Source: Anomaloglossus baeobatrachus
Lineage: Eukaryota; Chordata; Amphibia; Anura; Aromobatidae
Reading direction: 5' to 3'
NCBI RefSeq assembly: GCF_048569485.1
Contig: NC_134359.1
Coordinates: 32,147,996-32,211,995, forward strand
DNA: 64,000 nucleotides
A model generated the notes under the pieces. The model was not told the DNA's origin. It saw nothing but the letters and a program-made list of their open reading frames with translations, and did no database searches. The translations under genes were made by a program, and so were the position numbers. Below are positions 56,101 through 64,000 of the stretch, in pieces. Positions within the stretch are counted from its first letter, which is position 1, and every line of letters begins with the position of its first letter.

Positions 56101-57478
56101 TACTAGCTGTACTATCCGGCTTCGCCCGGGTTAATAAATGCTGTTAACAAAATAGAATGTATTAACAAAAATGTATTCTGCACACAAAAACCACAAAACA
56201 AATAGATAGAAATGTAATTATTAAATTGTGCCTATATTAACCAATCAGAACTCAAATTAATTAACTGTAGCAAAATAGAAGCTAAGCTGTGATTGGTTGC
56301 TATTGGCAGCCTGATAAATCTCCAGGCAACAGAAAGCCCTCCCCCTGACAGTATATATTAGCTCACACATACACATATAGACAGGTCATGTGACTGGCAG
56401 CTGCCGTATTTCCTATGTGGTACATTTGTTGTTCTTGTAGTTTGGCTGCTTATTAATCAGATTTTTATTTGTGAAGGATAATCCCAGACTTGTGTGTGTT
56501 TAGGGCGATTACGTGGTGAGGTTGGTGTATGTGTGGTGAGATGTGTGCTGAGGGTGGTATATGTGCTCAAGCACGTGGTAGTGTGTGCTGCATTTTGTGT
56601 GTGTGTTCATATCCCCGAGTGTGGCGAGTATCCCATGTCGGGGTCCCACCTTAGTAACTGTACGGTATATACTCTTTGGCGTCATCGCTCTCATTCTTTA
56701 AGTCCTCCTTGTTCACATCTGGCAGCTGTCAATTTGCCCCCAACACTTTTCGTTTCACTTTGTCCCCATTATGTAGATAGGGGCAAAATTGATTGGTAAA
56801 TCGGAAAGTGCGGGGTTAAAATTTCGTCTCACAACATAGCACCCGGCGCTGCCCGGGATAGTAACTGTCTCTCTGTTTCTCTCCCATTCTCTGTCTGTCT
56901 CCCCCTCTGTATATATCTCTCTGTCTCTCTCTTTGTCTGTCTGTCTCGCTCCCTGTCTGTCTCTGACTGTCTCTGTCTCTTTCCCTGTCTGTCTATCTAT
57001 CTCTTTCCCTGTCTGTCTAGCTATCTCTGTCACTTTCCATGTCTGTCTCTTTCCCTGTCTGCCTCTTTCCCTCTCTTTCCCTGTCAGTCTGTTTCTTTGT
57101 CTGTCTCTTTGTGTGTCTATTTCTCTGTCTGTGTCTGCCTCTTACACTGTCTGTGTCTGTCTCTTACCCTGTCTATGTCTGTTTCTTACCCTGTCTGTGT
57201 CTGCCTCTTTCTCTGTCTGTGTCTGTCTCTTTCCCTGGCTGCATTGTGACACGCCAACATTCCATATAAGGGCGTGGCTGCGCATTCTTCTGAAGTTCTG
57301 GCTGCACTGTGGCTCCCAGCTCCATTCGCTTTAATGGAGGCAGGTTTTTTGGTGAATAACTGTAAAGAGCGTGGTTAAAATTTCCCCTCAAAGCATAGCC
57401 TATGACACTCTCGGGGTCCAGAAGTGTGAGTGTGCAAAATTTTGTGGCTGTAGCTGCGACGGTGCAGATGCCAATCCC

Positions 57479-57516
<38 letters not shown>

Positions 57517-57542
57517 ACACGCATTCAGCTTTATATATTAGA
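56101..57542. mobile_element. Dispersed repeat, class unsure
   Basis: Starts CTAGCTGTACTATCCGGCTT with CCGGCTTCGCCCGGG, and near 56850 has a related CCCGGCGCTGCCCGGG. It ends ATTCAGCTTTATATATTAG after a (CA)n run. The middle (about 56868-57240) is a CTGT/CTCT simple repeat. I have the impression of a high-copy vertebrate repeat, possibly Helitron-like, but cannot confirm terminal features. Confidence 0.4.
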
Positions 57543-58158
57543 TGTGCACAGCATGCAGTAATATTACATGGGAATAAAATATATATATATGTATGTATAT
57601 ATATATTAGTATTATATGTGTGCACAGCATATAGTGAGATTACATCTATTCATTAGTGAGATATATAGTGATATGTGTGTTCAGTATATAGTGAATTTAT
57701 ATCTGACTAAAGTATGTGGTAATACTATATAGCGGGTGAAATATGTATTGAACACGGCACCAATTTTGTAAGTAAATATATTTCTAAAGGTGCTACGGAA
57801 ATTAATTCCTCACTAGATGTCAGTAACAACCCATCCAATCCACACAAGCAAAGAAATCAAACCATATATATCCATACATGATGTGTAATAATGAGAAATG
57901 GTACAGGGAAAAAGTATTGAATACATGAAGAAAGAGAGGTACAAAAAGCCCTGGAAAGTCATGACACCAGTGAAAGTCATGACACCAGTGGTTCAACTGA
58001 TGGCCTATAAAAAGGTATCTCATTACCAAGGTGCCACACAAGAACATCTCATGATGGGTAAAACCAGTGAACTGTGTCAAGACCTTATTGTTGCAACACA
58101 TACTGATGGCATTGGTTATAGAAGAATTTCTAAAGTACTGAAGGTTCCAGTGAGCACC

Positions 58159-58817
58159 TGTTACGTCACCACCGGAGTCCGCTCCATCGACTTCTCCGAT
58201 CGCCAGCCGACGCCGTGTTCCTGCCGTGGATGGTGCTGGTGATGGGAGAGGAGTCGATGCCGGCGGCGCCGGTGGGCGCAGGCTCCATTCATCCACTGGT
58301 CTGGGTTTCCTGGGGATCTGCAGTGCCACTGGCTGACTGTAGGTGGCGGATGTCTCCCAGCTGAGGTACCATCATTCAGCTGCAGCCTATGGGAAGACAC
58401 CACACCCTTTTTAATTCCCCTCCTGTATGCTGACCTTTGCCAGAGATAGTTCTGAGAATTCTGGCTCCTGTTTCGTCCTCTGATTTTGTGTGCTGATTAC
58501 CGCTTGTTTCCTGACTACCCTCCTGCCTGCTGTTTTTGTACCTCGCTGCCCGATCCAGATTTGACCTCTGCTACGTTTTCTGATTACGTCTTTGCCTGCC
58601 GATTCTGTCCCTGTTCTGCAATTCCTGGTTTGACCCTGCCTGACTACTACTCTTTCAGACTTCCACAGGTAGTGATCTCCAGGGCCCTGTGTAATTCCAA
58701 ATCCCTGTATAGGGGTTAAAGGGTTTCAGGGTTCTAGGGGTCCTGCTTAGTGAGTGGCTTCCCTCTAGCCTGTCCATTACAGCCCGTCTGAGTCTGTGGA
58801 TCCAGGCAAGCATTACA
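58159..58817 (+). mobile_element. Solo LTR in the Tc1 fragment
   Basis: 659 bp from TGTTACGTCACC to GCATTACA, with a perfect 5-bp duplication GCACC (58154-58158 and 58818-58822) in the transposase frame. No internal genes. Strand not firmly set. Confidence 0.8.
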
Positions 58818-59018
58818 GCACCACTGGGACCATAATCTACATAACTTCAACATAACCAGGTGCTTTGCACAAGATTTCATACAGAAGAGTGAAAATAATT
58901 ATCAGAAGAGTTGTCCAGGAGCCAAGGACCATCTGTGGAGAGCTACAGAAAGACCAAAAATCAGCAGGTGCAAATGTTTCAAAGAAAACAATAAGTAATG
59001 CACTCACCCTCCATGACC

Positions 59019-59126
59019 TGTATGCACGCTCCTGTATGCACGCTCCTGTATGCACGCTCCTGTATGTACGCTCCTGTATGTACGCTCCTGTATGCACGCT
59101 CCTGTATGCACGCTCCTGTATGTACG
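59019..59126 (+). repeat. 14-bp minisatellite grown from transposase sequence
   Basis: About eight copies of TGTATGCACGCTCC (some TGTATGTACGCTCC). The first copy is the LYARS codons of the Tc1 transposase. Confidence 0.85.
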
Positions 59127-60279
59127 TGTGAAGCCCCACAGGTGTTGTGTCGGTGTCGGTGCGTTACCTTCAGGGACTCCACGTTGCTGGATCTCCGTCA
59201 CTGGTAGGAAATCTTCTGTTTTGATCGTGACGCCACTCTCAGTATTGCGGTCAGTGGGGACCGCCACTGCAGGTTAGGGGACGCCTGGGGCTGATGGTGT
59301 GTGCAGTTAGTTGGAATAGCCTCCTGAGAGTGAGGCAAGCCCCAGGGCCCAGTGTAGGTTTGTAGTACCACAAGGCGCAGAATGACCACACAGGCAGGAA
59401 TGTCTTTCAAGGGCTTTACTCACATTTGATGGCAGGGTGAGTAGCCCGGGCGTAGCTGGGATGAACCAGGTGGGAACCAGGTATCCTTCAGGCTGACTTT
59501 ATGAGGGTGACTACTGACTCGCCTTCCTTAGCCCTTGGTGGTTTGGGGTGACCCCGACTTTTAGTCCCTATGGGGGTCACCCAGGGAAGATGCTGCAGCC
59601 TCTCTCCCCTTGTTGTTTGCCGTGTGCTTGTTCCCCGGACCAGGCCACTCCAGCTGCTTGCCTCCTGTGACCTATGGGCCCTCACTGCGGTTACGTGGCT
59701 GCGGCTTTTGTGGTGTTGTGGTGTGGGCTTTGAGAGCCCCACACCGGCAGGTTTAGCAGAAGAAAGCTGGATCTATCTTCGCTTCGGGATCTGCCGCCCG
59801 GTTGGGCCTGGTGCTCTCTAGCAGTCTCCTTACTTCCCACTCCGTGCACTCCCTAGCTGAAGCTGGCTTTCAGGTAGCACTCCTAGTTGACCGTTCTCCC
59901 CCGTCTGTAGCCACTGCGCGGGCGCTGTTAGACAGCAACAGCCCCACAGGTCTGCTCCTCACTGAGCCCTATGGAGTTCTGCCCTAACTGACTCACTGCT
60001 CCTCCTCTCCTGTTCTTGCCTACGCCACCTAGCAACCAGACTCTCCACCACACCCCTTGAGAGGAGATGGAGGCTCTACCCCCTCCACTATTCCAGTGAA
60101 GGTGAAGGCTTGCCCCCTCCTGGGATCCCCAGGGGTCCTCTCATGGGTACATGTGTGAGACCTGATCACTATGCGCCTGTGTTCCACACCCCGGTCAGCC
60201 TTCTGGATTACCTGTGTTGTACTGTCCCCAGCATGGGTGCAGTACTCAGTGGTGCCTGACCAGGTCAGGGGCGCCACAT
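59127..60279 (-). repeat. 3' LTR of the cold-shock element
   Basis: 1153 bp. On the minus strand it opens TGTGGCGCCCCTGACC and can fold through CCTGACC/GGTCAGG; it ends GGGGCTTCACA. Confidence 0.9.
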
Positions 60280-60970
60280 TCCCCCTTAGTTATCACCAGC
60301 ACGTCCTCGGGCTGCAAGACAACATTTTAAAATGCATAAAACATTAAAACATGTAAAACATTTTTAAAAGCACCAGGTATCATACATCACCACCCTCCAC
60401 CCACAAGTCCGTTAACCCACCCAAAACCCTCTCAGGAGGCAGGTCACCGGTCCTTTTGGTAACCAGATCTGGGCCATCTACTTCCCCAGACCTTTCCTCC
60501 AATCTTCCTCTCCCGTTGGCCGCGACTTCAGCCACTTCTGGCAGGATGTAGAGGCGGCTTTCATGGGCTGGTGGTTTCAGGGTATACCTGGCCTGGTGGA
60601 TCCGCGCCGTCAGCCTCTTCTGGCAGGATGCAGAGGCGGCCTCCACAGTTGGTGCTGACCAGGTACCCTCTTTGTGGTGGTGAGCCAAGGCCCCATAAAC
60701 AGGCGTGCTCTCTGGTCGCAGGTGAGCCAAGGCCCTATATACGGACGGGCCCCTCCTGGTTGCAGACGAGCCAAGCCCCTAAACAGGCTGGCCCTGGTGG
60801 TGGTGCCACTGGTGTAACTATTTAGACTGCGAGAGTTTGTGGCTATAGCAAGTTCATAGCCTTAAAGTTTATTTCTCACAATAGTTTTTGTGGGCACATT
60901 CTTAAACAATAACGTTGCAAACTTTTCAACTTGTCAAACTGGTCAAACTTTCGGTACTTCTTTCTTTACT
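60280..60970 (-). other. 3' untranslated part of the cold-shock element
   Basis: Lies between the stop codon and the 3' LTR. It has internal repeats (TTCTGGCAGGATG near 60537 and 60619; GAGCCAAGGCCC near 60683 and 60724). A purine tract ends it at the LTR. No frame of note. Confidence 0.6.
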
Positions 60971-62953
60971 TTACTCCTCTTTACCAGGGCTTTGGCCTAT
61001 TGGGCTGCGGCACCTGCTGCTTTCTTGCTCCTTGTCATCCTCTGAGGTAGTTTCATCTGTAGGCTCTTTGTCTTTCCTTTCTTGATCTTCATCTGTTTCC
61101 TTTTCTGCATCTGTTTCTTTATCTCTGTCTTTTCTTTCCTCTTTGGGACATGGTGCTACGTCTAAGGCATAGTAGCCCCTTTCTCCTTGATGCAAGGTGA
61201 ACTGTACTACATCTCCAATTTTCAAATTTCTGCCTGAATGTCCTCTGGGCAGGTGGGCTTGAACATCTCTCCGATTCACAAATATGCCCTCTTTTATTCC
61301 TCTTACTACAATAAAGCCGTATCCGCTCTTCAGATTGAAGTCCTCTACAACTCCTCTGTAAAGGGGTCCTCTGACCTGGACTCTAGACCTTCTCAGTAAT
61401 CTTTTCTCCTGCAGGTCTCTGGCTGTGACCTCTCTCTGCTCTGGAGACTGTGGTGTTGGAGGATACTTTGCTCTGCTGCGCCGTGTCTTGCGGGCTGGGT
61501 TCATGCCTGCGGGCTCCCAGGTGAGGTCTTTGGGCTGATCTTCGTCTGCAGACGGTGTCAAATCCTCTTCATCCCAGCGGGAATAAGGCAACATCTCCGG
61601 TTCTGAGTATAGATCCACTGCTGGTGGCTCCGGAGTCAGCTCCTCAGCTTCCTGGCCTCCTCTCCCCCTTAGTTCTTCGCTGCACTCTGGTTGTGGCAGT
61701 GCTGGGGATGGGCTTTCTTCAGCTGGTCTGGGTGGTGGACTCTCTGGCGCGGCTGCAGGGGTTGCCTGAATCTCCTTGGGGGTATGCGGAGGGAGCAGAT
61801 ACCGATCCACCATCTCTTGCGGGAACTGGGCCTCTAGGTCAGCCTTCAGCTTCCAGTATTCAGGGTCCTCTCCTATCAGGGTCTTCCTAGCAGGGACCTC
61901 TCTGGACTGGGGAGCGGTGTCTGCTCTGGCCTTGCAGGCCGGGGAAAATAGTGATGCAATCTCTTGGCGGGCCGCGCCCTGTATGGCGGCGGCCTGGTCT
62001 TGGCGGGCCGCGCCTGGCATGGCGGCGGCCTGGTCTTGGCGGGCCGCGCCTGGCATGGCGGCGGCCTGGTCTTGGCGGGCCGCGCCCTGGCTGGCGGCGG
62101 CCTGGATCAGTGTCGCTGTTGCAGGGGGCTCTGTGCAGGCTGGGCTGGACGTCGCTGCAGCGATCGGAGCTTGGCGGGCCGCACCCGGCGGGGCTGCGGC
62201 CTGGTTCAGCATCTCACTTGCGGCGCGGACGAGTGTCGCTGCTGCGGTGGGGTCTTGGCGGACTGGGCTCAGCAGGGTGGCAGCCTGGGTCAGTGTCACA
62301 CCTGCGGCACGGATCAGTATCGCAGTGGTAGTCGGACCTTTGCAGGCCAGGCGGGGCATGGCTGCGGCGGCCTGGATTTGGCGGGCCGCATCTAGCGTGG
62401 CTGCGGCCTGGTTCGGTGGCGCCGCGCCGGGCGCCTCTTCCGGGACCGCGGGCGTGGCAGCAGGGGTCGGGGCACTTGCGCTGGCCGGGGCATCACTCGA
62501 CTCACCCATCTGTGGCAGCATCGGGGTCTGCGTCGTCGCCGCTCGGTCTGACATGCGTCGCGCGGCTCCCTCCTCGTAGGTCCGCACCGCCGCAGCCATC
62601 TCCAGGAGCTCCGTGCGTTCTTCCCTAAGCTGTCGCACAATCCCGGCCTCCAGCCGGTCGCAGAAGATGGCAAGCTCCCGGCACCACCAGGCAGCAGTGC
62701 CTGGTTCTGGGTATCCGCGTCTGGACTCCATTTTCTCTAACAAGCTGCTGGCTTCTCTTCTGCTCCGCCGTCTCTGGACGCTTCCGCTTTCTTTGCTGGC
62801 AAGCTCCGAACTCTGCAGAGGATCTCTGGGTAGCCACACCTCTTCGTGGGCGGTAACTTCTTCCAGCGCGGGCTGCTGTTGTTTTTCAGCGCGCTTTTCA
62901 TGGTGGCAATATGGCGGCGCTTCCAATTTTTCAAGCGGACCGCCCAGGCACAT
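60971..62953 (-). CDS. Cold-shock-domain protein of an LTR element
   Basis: 660 residues from the ATG at 62953; the frame also opens two codons earlier at a GTG. N-terminal 150 residues: charged, with a helical stretch AAWWCRELAIFCDRLEAG that may be coiled coil. Then an Ala-rich part with a 12-residue repeat GAARQDQAAAMP (36 bp in DNA, near 61965-62095), a block YWKLKADLEAQFPQEMVDRY, and a Pro/Glu-rich part. Residues about 530-604 form a cold-shock domain with GYGFIVV (RNP1-like), GIFVNRRDV (RNP2-like) and IGDVVQFTL. The tail is Lys/Glu/Asp-rich. Such domains bind single-stranded RNA or DNA. It stands in the gag position, so a role in packaging element RNA is possible; no capsid or zinc knuckle is recognised. 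Confidence 0.8.
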   Translation of the reverse strand: MCLGGPLEKLEAPPYCHHEKRAEKQQQPALEEVTAHEEVWLPRDPLQSSELASKESGSVQRRRSRREASSLLEKMESRRGYPEPGTAAWWCRELAIFCDRLEAGIVRQLREERTELLEMAAAVRTYEEGAARRMSDRAATTQTPMLPQMGESSDAPASASAPTPAATPAVPEEAPGAAPPNQAAATLDAARQIQAAAAMPRLACKGPTTTAILIRAAGVTLTQAATLLSPVRQDPTAAATLVRAASEMLNQAAAPPGAARQAPIAAATSSPACTEPPATATLIQAAASQGAARQDQAAAMPGAARQDQAAAMPGAARQDQAAAIQGAARQEIASLFSPACKARADTAPQSREVPARKTLIGEDPEYWKLKADLEAQFPQEMVDRYLLPPHTPKEIQATPAAAPESPPPRPAEESPSPALPQPECSEELRGRGGQEAEELTPEPPAVDLYSEPEMLPYSRWDEEDLTPSADEDQPKDLTWEPAGMNPARKTRRSRAKYPPTPQSPEQREVTARDLQEKRLLRRSRVQVRGPLYRGVVEDFNLKSGYGFIVVRGIKEGIFVNRRDVQAHLPRGHSGRNLKIGDVVQFTLHQGERGYYALDVAPCPKEERKDRDKETDAEKETDEDQERKDKEPTDETTSEDDKEQESSRCRSPIGQSPGKEE

Positions 62954-62983
62954 GGTCACCTGTCTGAACAGGTCTAGTCCTTA

Positions 62984-63003
62984 TCCTGTTCGTGACGCCA
63001 GAT
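62984..63003 (-). other. Candidate primer binding site of the cold-shock element
   Basis: On the minus strand TCTGGCGTCACGAACAGGAT directly follows the 5' LTR, where a tRNA primer would pair. The tRNA is not assigned. Confidence 0.6.
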
Positions 63004-64000
63004 GTGAAGCCCCACAGGTGTTGTGTCGGTGTCGGTGCGTTACCTTCAGGGACTCCACGTTGCTGGATCTCCGTCACTGGTAGGAAATCTTCTGTTTTGA
63101 TCGTGACGCCACTCTCAGTATTGCGGTCAGTGGGGACCGCCACTGCAGGTTAGGGGACGCCTGGGGCTGATGGTGTGTGCAGTTAGTTGGAATAGCCTCC
63201 TGAGAGTGAGGCAAGCCCCAGGGCCCAGTGTAGGTTTGTAGTACCACAAGGCGCAGAATGACCACACAGGCAGGAATGTCTTTCAAGGGCTTTACTCACA
63301 TTTGATGGCAGGGTGAGTAGCCCGGGCGTAGCTGGGATGAACCAGGTGGGAACCAGGTATCCTTCAGGCTGACTTTATGAGGGTGACTACTGACTCGCCT
63401 TCCTTAGCCCTTGGTGGTTTGGGGTGACCCCGACTTTTAGTCCCTATGGGGGTCACCCAGGGAAGATGCTGCAGCCTCTCTCCCCTTGTTGTTTGCCGTG
63501 TGCTTGTTCCCCGGACCAGGCCACTCCAGCTGCTTGCCTCCTGTGACCTATGGGCCCTCACTGCGGTTACGTGGCTGCGGCTTTTGTGGTGTTGTGGTGT
63601 GGGCTTTGAGAGCCCCACACCGGCAGGTTTAGCAGAAGAAAGCTGGATCTATCTTCGCTTCGGGATCTGCCGCCCGGTTGGGCCTGGTGCTCTCTAGCAG
63701 TCTCCTTACTTCCCACTCCGTGCACTCCCTAGCTGAAGCTGGCTTTCAGGTAGCACTCCTAGTTGACCGTTCTCCCCCGTCTGTAGCCACTGCGCGGGCG
63801 CTGTTAGACAGCAACAGCCCCACAGGTCTGCTCCTCACTGAGCCCTATGGAGTTCTGCCCTAACTGACTCACTGCCCCTCCTCTCCTGTTCTTGCCTACG
63901 CCACCTAGCAACCAGACTCTCCACCACACCCCTTGAGAGGAGATGGAGGCTCTACCCCCTCCACTATTCCAGTGAAGGTGAAGGCTTGCCCCCTCCTGGG
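63004..64000 (-). repeat. 5' LTR of the cold-shock element (cut by window end)
   Basis: 997 bases visible, matching 59127-60123 with about one difference. About 156 bases should lie beyond the window. Confidence 0.9.

Larger units (their letters stand above)
57730..59126 (+). mobile_element. Third Tc1-like family, partial and nested
   Basis: The left end TAGCGGGTGAAATATGTATT with GAACACGG resembles a Tc1 terminal repeat. The transposase frame starts at ATGGGTAAAACCAGTG (58053) and gives DGIGYRRISKVLKVPVS; after a solo LTR (58159-58817) it goes on with IIRRVVQEPRTICGELQ and KKTISNALTLHDLYARS. It then dissolves into a 14-bp minisatellite and an LTR. The catalytic domain and right end are absent, so it is dead. 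Confidence 0.8.
59127..64000 (-). mobile_element. Young non-autonomous LTR element with cold-shock frame
   Basis: Minus orientation. The left (3') LTR is 59127-60279, the right (5') LTR starts at 63004 and runs out of the window; from the repeat offset of 3877 the element should be about 5030 bp. LTR ends are TG..CA. The primer-site-like TCTGGCGTCACGAACAGGAT lies beside the 5' LTR, and a purine tract AAGGGGGAA beside the 3' LTR. The only long frame is 60971-62953, with no protease, RT or integrase. The visible LTR parts differ by about one base in 1 kb, so insertion is very recent. It must borrow enzymes from another element. Confidence 0.9.

Noticed and set aside
61776-62579. A 267-codon plus-strand frame rich in Ala/Trp
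   Set aside because: Antisense of the Ala-rich part of the cold-shock protein; the minus frame has a recognisable domain and LTR context.

Overview
The window looks like intergenic DNA from a large, repeat-rich vertebrate genome, most likely a frog (anuran amphibian). The case rests on the mix of repeats: Tc1-like transposons with DD34E and DD37E transposases, TTAA-flanked and Harbinger-like MITEs, hAT elements with 8-bp target duplications, tRNA-derived SINEs with an L2-like tail, a Penelope-like retroelement, and several LTR families including a Gmr1-like Ty3/gypsy element. I found no host protein-coding exon, rRNA or stand-alone tRNA gene. Nearly all long reading frames belong to mobile elements or to tandem arrays whose unit length is a multiple of three.

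Layout. 1-6.1 kb is a nest: a Penelope-like reverse transcriptase on the minus strand is split by a short non-coding LTR element (95-2971) and by a small insertion carrying a hammerhead-like motif (3411-3804); it abuts a CR1/L2-type LINE endonuclease fragment split by a solo LTR (4143-5462), which itself holds a Harbinger-like MITE. 6.1-13.4 kb holds small hAT fragments, a second hammerhead-bearing insertion (7985-8674) and an 84-bp tandem array of about 37 units between two copies of an unrecognised module. 13.4-26 kb holds a TTAA element, an intact-looking Tc1 transposon inside a minisatellite, an LTR-element fragment with a cold-shock-like reading frame, a SINE, a 1.4-kb TCTA/CCTC microsatellite, a solo LTR and MITEs.

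26336-34947 is one composite hAT element with exact 8-bp target duplications. It has been filled by a MITE, a DD37E transposon, a Harbinger-like MITE, a second Tc1 copy and a 123-bp minisatellite. Directly beside it lies a whole-looking Gmr1-like LTR retrotransposon (34961-42844): near-identical 1282-bp LTRs, a 5-bp target duplication and one long gag-pol frame with integrase ahead of reverse transcriptase. It looks very young.

43-56 kb is the least transposon-dense part. It holds single-copy-looking stretches that may include conserved non-coding sequence, a solo LTR, several minisatellites and a roughly 70-unit 40-bp satellite whose unit contains a near-match to the CTCF core. 56-64 kb holds an unclassified dispersed repeat, a decayed Tc1 element split by a solo LTR, and a young non-autonomous LTR element (59127 to beyond the window end) whose only reading frame encodes a protein with a cold-shock domain.

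The most notable items are the cold-shock-domain LTR element, the Gmr1-like element, the two hammerhead-bearing insertions with 14-bp target duplications, and the CTCF-like satellite.
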